Source: Sneathiella sp.
GTDB taxonomy: Bacteria > Pseudomonadota > Alphaproteobacteria > Sneathiellales > Sneathiellaceae
NCBI RefSeq assembly: GCF_029233945.1
Contig: NZ_JARGOQ010000028.1
Coordinates: 1-33,987, forward strand
Reading direction: 5' to 3'
DNA: 33,987 nucleotides
The notes beneath the pieces were generated by a model. That model searched no databases and had not been told where the DNA came from. It saw only the letters and a program-made list of their open reading frames with translations. Shown here piece by piece: positions 25,551 through 33,987 of the stretch (positions are counted from its first letter, which is position 1; every line of letters begins with the position of its first letter). A program made the position numbers and the translations under genes.

Positions 25551-26575
25551 TTCGTCGCCCCCCCGGTCAATCGAATGCGTGGATCAAGGACCGCCAGTAG
25601 CACATCGGAGACAAACATGCCGACCACCGTCAACAAGGCGAGAAACATCAGGAGAGAGCCCGCCATATACTGATCCTGGTTCCGCAATGCCTCAAGGAGA
25701 AGCGGGCCAACGGTTGGCAAGCTCAAGACCATGCTCACAATAACAGAGCCGGAAATCACATCCGGCAGGAGATTGCCGATATCGGCGATAAACGGGTTGA
25801 GCGACATGCGGATCGGGTATTTGATCAGTGCTTTCAACCGCGGTACGCCCTTCGCTTTCGCCGTCGTCACATATTGCTTTTGCAGCTCATCCAGCAGATT
25901 GGCTCGAAGGCGCCGGATCATCGACGCTGTCCCGCTCGTGCCGATGACGACTACCGGGACGATCATATGATCGAGGACCGACATCGCCTTCTCAAAGCTC
26001 CATGGCTGATTGATATATTCGTCATCCATCAGCCCGCCGATGGAAACACCGAAATAGACGTTGGCGTAATAAAGCAGCACCATGGCGAGCAGGAAATTCG
26101 GGGTCGCGAGGCCAAGATAGCCGATCAGGGTAAAGCCATAATCACCGATGGAATATTGTCGGGTCGCTGAATACACACCGATGGGAAAGGCGACGATATA
26201 GATAAAGAGAATGGTCGAGAAATTGATCAGGAAGGAGAGGCCAAGACGATCCCCCACAACCTCTTTCACCGGTAGATCATAGGCGAAGGACTGACCCCAG
26301 TTTCCCTGTATCAGGCCGGAAAATCCGTCCGGACCGGGCCAGAAGCCCATCCAGCGCGCATATTGTTCAATCGGCGATTTATCAAGGGCATATTGCTCCC
26401 GATAAAAGGCGATTTTCGCCATCGCCGACGCGGATTCGCCCTGGGAGCGGAGTTCTTCAAGCTGGTTGGAAAGGTAATCACCAGGCGGTAGCTGGATAAT
26501 AACAAACGTCAGAATACTGATCACCAGCAGGGTGGGAATCATAATCAGCACTCTGTGTACGAAATAGGTAAACAT
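25547..26575 (-). CDS. Peptide-type ABC transporter permease (DppB/YejB-like)
   Basis: The 342-residue inner-membrane permease of the OppB/DppB class starts MFTYFVHRVLIMIPTLLVIS, the typical TM1. It contains PIGVYSATRQYSIGDYG and the coupling loop YVTTAKAKGVPRLKALIKYPIRMSL in outline, and ends VGMFVSDVLLAVLDPRIRL. A periplasmic segment between TM1 and TM2 (about 28-110) carries DKSPIEQYARWM, typical of this class. It lies 158 bases downstream of the binding-protein gene and overlaps the second permease by four bases. Confidence 0.94.
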   Translation of the reverse strand: MFTYFVHRVLIMIPTLLVISILTFVIIQLPPGDYLSNQLEELRSQGESASAMAKIAFYREQYALDKSPIEQYARWMGFWPGPDGFSGLIQGNWGQSFAYDLPVKEVVGDRLGLSFLINFSTILFIYIVAFPIGVYSATRQYSIGDYGFTLIGYLGLATPNFLLAMVLLYYANVYFGVSIGGLMDDEYINQPWSFEKAMSVLDHMIVPVVVIGTSGTASMIRRLRANLLDELQKQYVTTAKAKGVPRLKALIKYPIRMSLNPFIADIGNLLPDVISGSVIVSMVLSLPTVGPLLLEALRNQDQYMAGSLLMFLALLTVVGMFVSDVLLAVLDPRIRLTGGATK

Positions 26576-26733
26576 TCAACTCTGCCCCGCGAGGTTCCGA
26601 TTTTTCATCGGGTCCGCCTCATACCATTGTCGCATTGTTCGCCGAAATGCGGCGCGGCGTCAACCGGTGCACTGAAAAATGCGGTGAATGCTCTGATTTC
26701 GCCTCCCCTCACTGCTCCGGCCTCCCTGAACGC
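26576..26733 (-). other. Gap between binding-protein and permease genes
   Basis: This 158-base stretch has no gene. On the minus strand it holds a small 5-bp hairpin, CGCCG/CGGCG (26654-26640), too weak to call a terminator. A promoter-like TTGACG is present without a convincing -10. It is the only sizeable break in the 24366-33987 run and could be where permease expression falls below that of the binding protein. Confidence 0.35.
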
Positions 26734-28629
26734 TTACTCTTCAAACCAGAATAAATCCGGATGATAAATGCCGAACTGCGCCCCGGGGTCCCAGTTATAG
26801 ATACCTTCCCTTGGGACATTCCGCAGCTTATCGGAGACGACAATGGGCTGCAAAATTGCCCCGACGACACCGATGGTGAATTGCTGATCCGCGTGAATTT
26901 GCAGCATTTTCCGCCAAATCTCTGCTTTTTCATCGTCATCTGTGGTTGTCAGCCATTTATTGTACAGCTCGAACAGATGCTGCGCTTCGGGCATATCCAC
27001 GGGCTCCCCGGATTTACCCTTTGTCTCGAAATACTGGCCCCATTTCGGCCATTGATAGCTGGTCTGACTGGTCGGCGCGCGGGTCGCCGGGCTGGACTGC
27101 GCGGTCGGCACGCCATCTTCAAATCCGGACCAGACGGACATCGCTGTCTCCCCGGAGAAAATGCGGTTTCGGAACACCGCCCGCTGGGACGGCTTGGTGA
27201 AGACTTCAATGCCGATTTGCTTCCAGGATTCGTTGATCAACTCCAGAATATCCGACTGTTCCGTCTCCTCGCCCGCCGTTTCAATCACGATCACCAGCGG
27301 CTCGCCATTGGGCATGAGCCGCGTGCCGTCATGATTGCGCGCCGTCAGACCCATATCGTCGAGCAAGCTGTTGGCCGTCTCGATGTCGAAAGTCGCCCAT
27401 TTGGTGCGTAATTCCTCGGTATAGAAGGGGCTTTGCTTCTGGACCGCGTTATTCCCCTCCACCGCCAGACCAAAGAACAGGATATCGTTGATTTCCTCCC
27501 GATTGATCGCAAGAGATAGCGCCCGGCGGAAGCGCGCATCGCGCATCAGCTTGCGCCAGGTCGGGTTCTCACTGTTGAGATTGGGATAAAGCGTGAAATG
27601 TGAGCCGCGGCCGGTCTCCCAGAGCAGCACCTTATAATGGGAACGCTGCTCATTCTCCTTCAAAAAGGTGGCGTCCTGCAGGCGCAGACCCCGGGCCTGA
27701 AGATCTGTATCCCCGGAGGCGGCCTTCGCCGGGATCAGCTTGCCCTCCGACACCGTGTAAATCAGCTCATCGATATAGGGCAGTTGCCGACCTTCCGGAT
27801 CAACCCTGTGGAAATAAGGGTTTCGCTCGCCCACGAACCGGGTTGCCGGCGCGGGGGTCGTATTGCGCCAGGGTTGCAACGTCGGCAGTTCCGGGTTATC
27901 GAATTTATAGAGGTTATCAAGGCGGTTATGGTTCGCCGCCCAGGCCTTGAGCTTGATTTTCTGTTTCGGCGACAGTGTTGAGCGGTCAACATATTCGATA
28001 TGATGATTTTTCAGGTAATGTGACGGGCGATAGATGAGGAGCGGGGCCGCACCGGCAAGATTGGCAAGGAAATTGGGGTTCGGGGCAGACCAGGAATAGA
28101 TAACAGTCAACGGGTCGGGAAACTCGACCTTCGGGAGTTCACCGTTGACCAGTAGTTCCGCCGGCGGACCTGCCGGAAAAAGCTTCGGGTTGTTAGCCGT
28201 ATCTTCCCACCAGTAGCGGAAATCCTCTGATGTGAAGGGATGACCATCGGACCATTTATGCCCCTCCCGGAGTTTCATGACGAAAGTCCGGCTGTCCATC
28301 ACCTCCACAGAGGCAAGGATATCGGGCTTGATCTCAAAGTCTTTCGTATAACCGACAAGGCGGGCATAGCCGTTGACGAACATGAGTTTCACATCAGCGG
28401 GGCTGCCGACCAATGTCCTGAGCGTGCCGCCATATCTGCCGATCACTTGATCTTTTCCGGGCGTTATCACCAGCGGGTCCTTCGGCAAACGTTCCGCCAT
28501 CGGAGGGAGAGTGCCCGAAGACACCGAATGCTGGAAATAGGGTACTTCTGCAAGGGCGGCGCCCGCCGGGATCGTACATATCAGCGCCGATACGGCAAAT
28601 GCCTGCGATACTTTGCGCCATATTCTCAT
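26734..28629 (-). CDS. ABC transporter substrate-binding protein, family 5 (peptide type)
   Basis: The 631-residue periplasmic protein captures the solute for the adjacent transporter. The signal peptide ends after ALA at residue 27. The family 5 (OppA/DppA) pattern is seen in the first lobe with MKLREGHKWSDGHPFTSEDF, the classic signature, and later in RFRRALSLAINREEINDIL. It is longer than DppA (about 535) and close to YejA-like and larger family members. The ligand may be an oligopeptide or an oligosaccharide-like compound, since family 5 proteins bind both. The start overlaps the ATPase gene stop by four bases, so the binding protein is encoded between the ATPase and the permeases. Confidence 0.93.
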   Translation of the reverse strand: MRIWRKVSQAFAVSALICTIPAGAALAEVPYFQHSVSSGTLPPMAERLPKDPLVITPGKDQVIGRYGGTLRTLVGSPADVKLMFVNGYARLVGYTKDFEIKPDILASVEVMDSRTFVMKLREGHKWSDGHPFTSEDFRYWWEDTANNPKLFPAGPPAELLVNGELPKVEFPDPLTVIYSWSAPNPNFLANLAGAAPLLIYRPSHYLKNHHIEYVDRSTLSPKQKIKLKAWAANHNRLDNLYKFDNPELPTLQPWRNTTPAPATRFVGERNPYFHRVDPEGRQLPYIDELIYTVSEGKLIPAKAASGDTDLQARGLRLQDATFLKENEQRSHYKVLLWETGRGSHFTLYPNLNSENPTWRKLMRDARFRRALSLAINREEINDILFFGLAVEGNNAVQKQSPFYTEELRTKWATFDIETANSLLDDMGLTARNHDGTRLMPNGEPLVIVIETAGEETEQSDILELINESWKQIGIEVFTKPSQRAVFRNRIFSGETAMSVWSGFEDGVPTAQSSPATRAPTSQTSYQWPKWGQYFETKGKSGEPVDMPEAQHLFELYNKWLTTTDDDEKAEIWRKMLQIHADQQFTIGVVGAILQPIVVSDKLRNVPREGIYNWDPGAQFGIYHPDLFWFEE

Positions 28630-30518
28630 AGCCGCAATTCCTCCAGATCCGTATTCTCATGCACCCGGACAAAATGGCCCTCCCCGATATCCATCATGAC
28701 GGGGCTTGTATGCACATCGGCGGTAAAAGGCGCGGGCCAGAGTTCCGGATTGGACGCCTTTTCCTCCACCAGGTTAGAGAAATTGAGCCGGTGATTGGGG
28801 TCCGGTTCCGGCACGGCCGCCAGAAGGCGTTTCGTATAGGGATGCACCGGATTTTTAAACAAAGCCTCTTTCGGGGCAGTTTCGACAAGCCGCCCCTTAC
28901 ACATCACGGCGATCCTGTCGGCGATATAATCGACCACGGCGAGGTTATGGGAGATAAACAGATAGGTCAGGCCAAGTTCGGCCTGAAGGTCTTTCAACAG
29001 ATTGAGGATTTGCGCCTGAATGGAGACATCCAGCGCCGAGACCGGCTCATCGCAGATCAGCAGATCGGGCTTCAGCGCCAGCGCCCGGGCAATACCGATC
29101 CGTTGCCGCTGGCCACCGGAGAAGGAATGCGGATAGCGGCGCAGGAAGCGGATATCGAGGCCAACCAGCGTCATCAGTTCCTTCACTGTTTCCTCCCGCT
29201 CCGCCGAGGTGCCGACGTTATGGATAATCAACGGTTCAGAAATGATATCGAACACCGTCATTCGCGGATTGAGCGACGAGAACGGATCCTGGAAAATAAA
29301 CTGGACCTTATTGCGATAATCAAAAAGCTCGTCGTTGTTAAGGGCGAGAACATCGATATCGCGCCCGCGATCATTATAAGTCACGCTTCCGTCCGTCGTT
29401 GTCAGCGCCCGCAAGATAAGCTTGGACAGGGTCGTCTTACCGCATCCGCTTTCCCCTACGAGACCGAGACATTCACCCGGCTTGATAAAAAAGCTGACAT
29501 TATCCACCGCCAGCACTTCGCCTGCCGGCTTCGCCCCGAAAAGCGAGGATTTCCGCGTCGTGAATTTCTTGGTGAGATTGCGGACGTCAAGGATCGGTTT
29601 CTCGTCACCCGTCGCAATCGGGCGCGGGTTGGCCTGCTGCAGAAACTTGCTGTCCGCCTCGCGCTTGATCTCGCGGATCGGGGTCAAGCGCTCTCCCGGC
29701 TTCATGTCGAACCGCGGAATGGCCTGCATCAGGGCTTTCAGGTAGGGATGCTCCGGATTCTTGAAAATATCCTCAAGGGTGCCCTGCTCCATGACCTTGC
29801 CATGATACATCACGACAATCTCGTCCGCCATGCTGGCGACAACACCCAGATCATGGGTAATCAGCAAAATTGCCATGCCGAGCTGCTTTTGCAGGTTCTG
29901 CATCAAGTCAAGTATTTGCGCTTGGATCGTCACATCAAGCGCGGTCGTCGGTTCATCCGCGATCAACAGTGCGGGCTTGCAGATCATCGCCATCGCAATC
30001 ATTGCCCGTTGCCGCAATCCCCCTGAAAGTTCAAACGGATAGGTATGAAACGCCTCATCCGGCTCGGGGAAGCCCACAAGGCGCAGCATGTCGACGGTTA
30101 TCTGCACCCCTTCGGCCTTGGTTTTCTTGTGATGCAGATGCAGGGCCTCGGAAATCTGGTCGCCGATTGTATGGAGCGGCGAGAGGGAGGTCATTGGCTC
30201 CTGAAAGATAATCGAGATACGCCCACCCCGAATATTGCGCATTTCCTTGCTGTCCGGCTTCAACTTGGCGATGTCGTAAAATACGCCGGGTTTTTCCGGA
30301 TCGAAGAAGAGGATTTCTCCGCTGGTGATATGCGCCGGTTTCGGCAGAATGGACATGATCGCCTGGCTAATCACCGACTTACCCGAGCCGGATTCGCCGA
30401 CCAGTGCAACCGTCTTGCCGTCGGGCACCCGAAAGCTGACCCCTTCCACCGCCCTGATCGTGCCTTCCGCAACCCGGAATTCGACCTTCAGATCCCTGAC
30501 CAGCAGCACATTCGTCAT
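28626..30518 (-). CDS. Fused double ABC ATPase of a peptide-type transporter (DppD-DppF fusion)
   Basis: The 630-residue cytoplasmic protein carries two complete nucleotide-binding domains in one chain. Domain 1 has Walker A GESGSGKS (41-48), signature LSGGLRQ (164-170) and Walker B LLIADEP. Domain 2 has Walker A GESGCGKT (355-362), signature FSGGQRQ (466-472) and Walker B LLICDEP. Each domain is followed by the oligopeptide-type C-terminal element (HPYLKALMQAIP and HPYTKRLLAAVPEPD). Signature 1 has Leu-Arg where many relatives have Gln-Arg-Gln, a mild difference. About 40 residues extend beyond the second element. The gene overlaps its neighbours on both sides by four bases. Confidence 0.95.
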   Translation of the reverse strand: MTNVLLVRDLKVEFRVAEGTIRAVEGVSFRVPDGKTVALVGESGSGKSVISQAIMSILPKPAHITSGEILFFDPEKPGVFYDIAKLKPDSKEMRNIRGGRISIIFQEPMTSLSPLHTIGDQISEALHLHHKKTKAEGVQITVDMLRLVGFPEPDEAFHTYPFELSGGLRQRAMIAMAMICKPALLIADEPTTALDVTIQAQILDLMQNLQKQLGMAILLITHDLGVVASMADEIVVMYHGKVMEQGTLEDIFKNPEHPYLKALMQAIPRFDMKPGERLTPIREIKREADSKFLQQANPRPIATGDEKPILDVRNLTKKFTTRKSSLFGAKPAGEVLAVDNVSFFIKPGECLGLVGESGCGKTTLSKLILRALTTTDGSVTYNDRGRDIDVLALNNDELFDYRNKVQFIFQDPFSSLNPRMTVFDIISEPLIIHNVGTSAEREETVKELMTLVGLDIRFLRRYPHSFSGGQRQRIGIARALALKPDLLICDEPVSALDVSIQAQILNLLKDLQAELGLTYLFISHNLAVVDYIADRIAVMCKGRLVETAPKEALFKNPVHPYTKRLLAAVPEPDPNHRLNFSNLVEEKASNPELWPAPFTADVHTSPVMMDIGEGHFVRVHENTDLEELRL

Positions 30519-31036
30519 CGGTTCGCCATCCCATAGGCAGTTGAGGGGGTACGGGCCTGTCGCACGATGCCAAGGGCCTGCATGTTTCGCACCGTATTCC
30601 GATCGGGAACAAGACCGTTTTCCGCCGCCGCCCGCGCGGCCCGCTCTACCAGCTCCTCAAACCCGCCGATGGTTGAATCGATACTCAATCTTACGCCCCC
30701 GCCTTTCAGCTTCAGATGCATCCAACCCGCTTCCCGATCCCGCCGTGTCGAGTAGTAATTCAGGTTAAATCCGTCCAGTTCCTCCCATTTTATGCGTCGC
30801 TCTACGGGACCGGACATGATAATGCCAGCGCCGCTCACCTCAAACCGGGTGAATTGCCGGAAAATTGCCCGCAAGCCATATAGAATGAAAGCGCATAGCA
30901 AAAATACCAGCAGGTAAACAATGACAGATATCGGGTTTAACAACAAGAGTGGAACGAGTGTTCCGACAATGCCAAAAAAGGCCCGTATATAGCTGCCCAG
31001 AAGGCTCTTCCTAGGATATGTGAAGACCTGAGTCAT
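30515..31036 (-). CDS. Membrane protein of unknown function with PH-like C-terminal domain
   Basis: The 173-residue product has two hydrophobic helices (about 15-35 and 38-58, with FFGIVGTLVPLLLLNPISV and LVFLLCAFILYGLRAIF), then a beta-rich domain with FEVSGAGIIMSGPVERRIKWEELDGFNLNYYS (read in parts) and WMHLKLKGGGVRLSIDS. The layout resembles bacterial PH-like (YdjO/YcxB-type) membrane proteins, but I do not recognise a named family. It overlaps both the deacetylase gene and the ABC ATPase gene by four bases, so it is translated with them and may regulate or anchor either group. Confidence 0.75.
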   Translation of the reverse strand: MTQVFTYPRKSLLGSYIRAFFGIVGTLVPLLLLNPISVIVYLLVFLLCAFILYGLRAIFRQFTRFEVSGAGIIMSGPVERRIKWEELDGFNLNYYSTRRDREAGWMHLKLKGGGVRLSIDSTIGGFEELVERAARAAAENGLVPDRNTVRNMQALGIVRQARTPSTAYGMANR

Positions 31037-31839
31037 TCCAGTGCCTGTTCCGCCTCCTGATGAAATGCCGCATCCGGCAATCCCTCCACCAGCGCGAGTG
31101 CCCCTTCGATGGTGACAAACCGCACCGCCGGATGATCCGTCAATACCGCCAACAGCTTATAGAGCGCCGCCCAGATTTCCTCATCATGCACAAGATGATG
31201 GGTAAGGAGGCCGGTCGGCTCCATTGGGTCCGCCTGCCGTTCCCGCCGCGCCGCCAGATGTCCTGTGACCATCTCAAGGAGATCTGTCTCGGGTACAACG
31301 CTTCTGTCTCCTCGCCAATTTACTGGATCAATATGCGTATTGATCTCTGCAAGCTTCGGCCGGATCAACGCCGCCTTTCGCGCCTTGTAGCGGGAAACGC
31401 CGATAAAGCCGAGATTAGCCAGCACACCAAGATGGTTGTCGGCAATCCGATTCCAGGGTGGCACCATTATGGGCACAAACTGGTCGGCAAAAATCCGCGC
31501 AAGTGTCTCTTTTCCTTGTGTTAAGTCAGCGGTCACTTCCTCGGCCGGGCGGTTTTCGGGGAATTCCGATTTCTTCTCCCCCTTGGCGGCAAAATTCTCA
31601 TGGGAGACCCCATGCTGGAGGATCGCGCAATGTTCCAGATGATTGACCAGCTCCGCATCCGCATTGGCAGGGATGACAGCAAGTGCGAGCGGAAGGTCAA
31701 AATGCTCCTTCAGATGCAACAGCCGGTCGAGTGCGGGCGTCGGCGCGACCACGTCATCATCGCGCCACCAGAAAGTTGCTACCCGCCCCTCCGATCGCCA
31801 GAGGTCGAGTTCGCTTTTCAGGCTGTTCCAATCGCTCAT
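31033..31839 (-). CDS. Polysaccharide deacetylase family protein
   Basis: The 268-residue protein has the NodB-type metal-dependent deacetylase fold. Likely metal residues are the Asp cluster in WWRDDDVVAPT (Asp27-29) and the H-x3-H motif in QHGVSHEN (His76, His80). VPPWNR is the equivalent of the RxPY-type motif 3, and LTHHLVHDE may supply the late His. There is no signal peptide, so it would act in the cytoplasm on a nucleotide- or lipid-linked glycan, or on a small molecule. The context of two glycosyltransferases supports a glycan substrate. It overlaps neighbours by four bases on each side. Confidence 0.82.
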   Translation of the reverse strand: MSDWNSLKSELDLWRSEGRVATFWWRDDDVVAPTPALDRLLHLKEHFDLPLALAVIPANADAELVNHLEHCAILQHGVSHENFAAKGEKKSEFPENRPAEEVTADLTQGKETLARIFADQFVPIMVPPWNRIADNHLGVLANLGFIGVSRYKARKAALIRPKLAEINTHIDPVNWRGDRSVVPETDLLEMVTGHLAARRERQADPMEPTGLLTHHLVHDEEIWAALYKLLAVLTDHPAVRFVTIEGALALVEGLPDAAFHQEAEQALE

Positions 31840-32999
31840 CTGCTCTTATCTGCCCATTTTTTCAGCAATTCTATCGTTTTTACCGCGCCATTTACATCAA
31901 TTTCCGCCTGCGCCGGCGGGCCATTCAGGGCGCCATCCACCTTGGCCGCGAGAATTTCGGGCGTGAGGCCCTCTTCATCGGCAATCTGTAAAACGCCTTT
32001 CTCGGCAAGCAACCGGGCGCGGAGCGTCTGTTCAGTCTCCAAACCGCCCGCATAGGGCACAATGACCGCGCGGCATTTGGCGTGGAGGGTTTCCATCACC
32101 GTATTATAGCCGCCCTGACTTATAGATAGCGCAGAATTCATCAAAAGCGTGGTGAAATCGGCCCGTGCGCGCTCGACAATCACACCCTCAGGCGCTACTG
32201 CGGTGAGCTCTTCAAAGATTTCCGTCTCTACCGTCGCGCCGACCATTATCCGCCAGATCAGGTCCTTCGCAGAGCTGAGCGCTCGCGCCTTCATCGCTGT
32301 TTTCAGAAGATTTGTGCCGACGGCCCCGCCGCCACTGGAGACAATCACCTCGCCTGCGCCCGGCGCATCCGGCCCACCTTTTACGCCCGTATGATCGACC
32401 ACATAGCCGGTATAGAAGATACGATCCTTGATCCGCTCCGTATGCGGGAAGGTCTTGTCGAGCGAGATCAGGTCCGGATCGCCATGGACCATGACGTAAT
32501 CGAAATATGTCTCCACCAGACCCAACATTTCATCATTCCGGCCCGGCTTTGTCTGCGCCACGAGGATATCCCGGACAGAAGAAATGATGAGTGGGCGCAC
32601 CGTATCGGCCCGCGCCGCCTCCAACAGCGGGAGCAATTCGAAGCGCATTTGCCGCCGACCAAAGGGGAACAGCTCGGTAATCAAGATATCAGGTTTATGC
32701 TCGCGATAAATGTCGAGGAGCATATTTGCGCGTTTCTGCCGCCATTCATCGTCGATCTGCTGGCCCTCTTCATCAACCAGCACCTTGAAATAAAGATCTG
32801 TCGCGCGCGTCGCGGGAAGCTGGATCAGCCGGGCGCCACCGAGATCGACATCAATCTCATGCCCGCCGGAGACAACCGTCACATCGAAACCCTCGCGCAT
32901 CATGTTGCGGGCCAGCGTCGCCGTCCGCTTGAGATGCCCGATACCAAGCAGGTGCTGGACATAGAACAGAATTTTCAGCGGGTTTGATGGCTCTGTCAT
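31836..32999 (-). CDS. MurG-like predicted glycosyltransferase (COG4671 type)
   Basis: The 387-residue protein has a GT-B fold similar to MurG/GT28. The N-terminal block YVQHLLGIGHLKRTATLARNM is in outline the acceptor-side glycine-rich loop. The C-terminal domain has VIVSSGGGAVGTNLL and SISQGGYNTVMETL, the nucleotide-sugar binding region, followed by IVPYAGGLETEQTLRARLL. It is not MurG itself, as the cell wall cluster is absent. Sugar donor and acceptor are unknown. The gene overlaps the phosphatase gene upstream and the deacetylase gene downstream by four bases each. Confidence 0.85.
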   Translation of the reverse strand: MTEPSNPLKILFYVQHLLGIGHLKRTATLARNMMREGFDVTVVSGGHEIDVDLGGARLIQLPATRATDLYFKVLVDEEGQQIDDEWRQKRANMLLDIYREHKPDILITELFPFGRRQMRFELLPLLEAARADTVRPLIISSVRDILVAQTKPGRNDEMLGLVETYFDYVMVHGDPDLISLDKTFPHTERIKDRIFYTGYVVDHTGVKGGPDAPGAGEVIVSSGGGAVGTNLLKTAMKARALSSAKDLIWRIMVGATVETEIFEELTAVAPEGVIVERARADFTTLLMNSALSISQGGYNTVMETLHAKCRAVIVPYAGGLETEQTLRARLLAEKGVLQIADEEGLTPEILAAKVDGALNGPPAQAEIDVNGAVKTIELLKKWADKSR

Positions 33000-33577
33000 G
33001 CGTCTTCCATACTGATATTAATGCGCAGCGGCAGAAGGCCACCGTCGGAGCTTACCTCGAATAGATGGCCGGTCGCCCAATCGAACTTGACCGGCGCCTT
33101 GTCCGTCATATCCCAGTTATAGGCAAGAGACTTTAACGCGCGTATGACACCTTTGTGGGTGACAGCAATAGTATCGGCCTCTAGCCCCTGAAGCCAGGGT
33201 TTCAGCCGCGCCGCTACATCAGCGGGACTTTCCCCACCGGGCGGCGTCATGTTAAGGCCGCGGGATTCGTTGTATTTGAATTCCGCACCATATTTTTCAC
33301 TAAGATCGGAAAGCGTCTCCCCCTCCCATTCCCCCCAATTCATCTCGATCAGCGCAGGCTCAATTTTAAGGTTCTTTGCCCCCAGCAGCTCCGCCGTCTC
33401 GCGCGTACGCTTCAAGGGGCTGGAGGTCCAGTTAAATCCGCCAAATTCAGCGGGCAGGCGCATTCCTGCAAGTTCTATCCGGCCAAGTTCACTGAGCGGA
33501 ATATCTGTGCGGCCCTGAATTTTTCTCTTCAGGTTCCATTCGGTCTTACCATGCCGAATGACCAACAGCCGAACCAT
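32996..33577 (-). CDS. Histidine phosphatase family protein
   Basis: The 193-residue protein belongs to the phosphoglycerate-mutase-like branch. The phosphohistidine motif is LLVIRHGKTEWN (His9), followed by QGRTDIPLSELG. The acid residue is in EMNWGEWEG, and the second catalytic His is in AVTHKGVIRAL. All catalytic residues are present. The substrate is unknown; in this context it may be a phosphorylated sugar or lipid intermediate, though alpha-ribazole phosphatases look similar. It starts one base inside the stop of the GT4 gene (TGATG) and overlaps the next gene by four bases. Confidence 0.88.
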   Translation of the reverse strand: MVRLLVIRHGKTEWNLKRKIQGRTDIPLSELGRIELAGMRLPAEFGGFNWTSSPLKRTRETAELLGAKNLKIEPALIEMNWGEWEGETLSDLSEKYGAEFKYNESRGLNMTPPGGESPADVAARLKPWLQGLEADTIAVTHKGVIRALKSLAYNWDMTDKAPVKFDWATGHLFEVSSDGGLLPLRINISMEDA

Positions 33578-33987
33578 CAGAGTGCCCTCCCAATATGCGT
33601 CTTTAAAATCTCCGCCGCCTTGGGGAGGGTCCGCTCCGTCCGGACAAACCGCTGCCCCGCGCGCGCCATTTTCTCCCGTAAGGGAGCATCGGCGAGGAGC
33701 CTATCAATCGCGCCCGCAAAGGCAACCGCATCCTCGGGCGGAGTGAGAAGGCCGGTCTTGTTGTTCATCACCACATCCGGCACGCCGCGAATATTCCCGG
33801 CCACCACGGGAAGACCGCATCCTTCCGCCTCCAGAAAGGCCATACCGTAGGCCTCTCCGCAGGCAGGCCAGACATAGAGATCGGCGTGCTTGTACCAGCC
33901 GGGCAAGGCATCGGGCGTCATGGCACCAAGATAGACCGCCTTGTCGTCAAGGGGGGCGAGCACCGCTTCCACCTCAGGCCGTTTCTC
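33577..33987 (-). CDS. GT4 family glycosyltransferase, C-terminal part
   Basis: The C-terminal 136 or so residues of a GT-B glycosyltransferase; the rest lies beyond the window. The E-x7-E motif of retaining GT4 enzymes is seen in EAYGMAFLEAEG, followed by GLPVVAGNIRGVPDVV and TGLLTPPEDAVAFAGAIDRLL, which bind the nucleotide sugar. It transfers a sugar from an activated donor to an unknown acceptor. It is the first visible gene of the overlapping run and overlaps the phosphatase gene by one base. Confidence 0.88.
   Translation of the reverse strand, partial: EKRPEVEAVLAPLDDKAVYLGAMTPDALPGWYKHADLYVWPACGEAYGMAFLEAEGCGLPVVAGNIRGVPDVVMNNKTGLLTPPEDAVAFAGAIDRLLADAPLREKMARAGQRFVRTERTLPKAAEILKTHIGRAL

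Noticed and set aside
26640-26654. Short CGCCG/CGGCG hairpin between the binding-protein and permease genes as a terminator
   Set aside because: Only five base pairs and no U-run; too weak to call.
28659-30026. 455-residue plus-strand reading frame
   Set aside because: It is antisense to the double ABC ATPase, whose Walker and signature motifs are unmistakable; the composition is that of a reverse-strand shadow.
24366-33987. The overlapping run as a horizontally acquired island
   Set aside because: No integrase, tRNA boundary, direct repeats or obvious base-composition shift is visible; it looks like ordinary chromosome.

Overview
The window is about 34 kb of gene-dense chromosomal DNA from an alphaproteobacterium. 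The evidence for this is the gene order rdgB-rph facing hrcA-grpE, dnaK-dnaJ-dapB, a DUF2244 gene next to nth, and a his operon facing hslV-hslU. These are familiar alphaproteobacterial neighbourhoods, and all readable proteins fit that class. A Sneathiella- or Rhodospirillales-like host is my guess, not something shown. I found no rRNA, tRNA, CRISPR array, insertion sequence or phage gene, and no stretch of 300 bases or more without a gene.

Layout. (1) 1-7145 is a protein-quality-control block: rdgB (cut by the window edge) and rph on the minus strand, then hrcA-grpE and, after a convergent rarD-type permease gene, dnaK-dnaJ on the plus strand. The dnaK leader has a heat-shock-type promoter, a possible 12-codon leader peptide and an inverted repeat. 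(2) 7227-11930 holds dapB (lysine/peptidoglycan precursor), a DUF2244 membrane protein, nth (base excision repair), a two-gene unit of unknown function (EI24/CysZ-like membrane protein plus lipoprotein) and an amidase. (3) 12029-14763 holds a PfkB/adenosine-kinase-like gene followed by a class III cyclase. The cyclase fuses a histidine-rich six-helix membrane domain, a [2Fe-2S] ferredoxin domain and a catalytic domain. (4) 14764-18814 is a minus-strand histidine operon, hisB-hisH-GNAT-hisA-hisF-hisE-HIT, with mostly overlapping or nearly abutting genes. (5) 18925-21237 holds a small unknown gene and the divergent ATP-dependent protease hslVU. (6) 21247-24357 holds a crotonase-family protein, then a methyltransferase and a second six-helix membrane cyclase. 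(7) 24366-33987 is a long minus-strand run. Its upstream part is envelope-glycan-like (GT4 glycosyltransferase, histidine phosphatase, MurG-like glycosyltransferase, polysaccharide deacetylase, PH-like membrane protein). It passes by 1-4 nt overlaps into a complete peptide-type ABC importer (fused double ATPase, binding protein, two permeases).

How they work together. The heat-shock genes form one functional set: HrcA as repressor, GrpE-DnaK-DnaJ as the folding machine, HslVU as the protease. The his genes cover the middle of histidine synthesis. The two cyclases suggest cAMP signalling tied to membrane redox state. The overlapping glycan/transporter run suggests co-expression of surface glycan modification with uptake of a peptide or oligosaccharide-like solute. 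No single system here is clearly new. The items I would follow up are the redox-type cyclase, the glycan-to-ABC overlapping run, the GNAT enzyme inside the his operon, and the dnaK leader.
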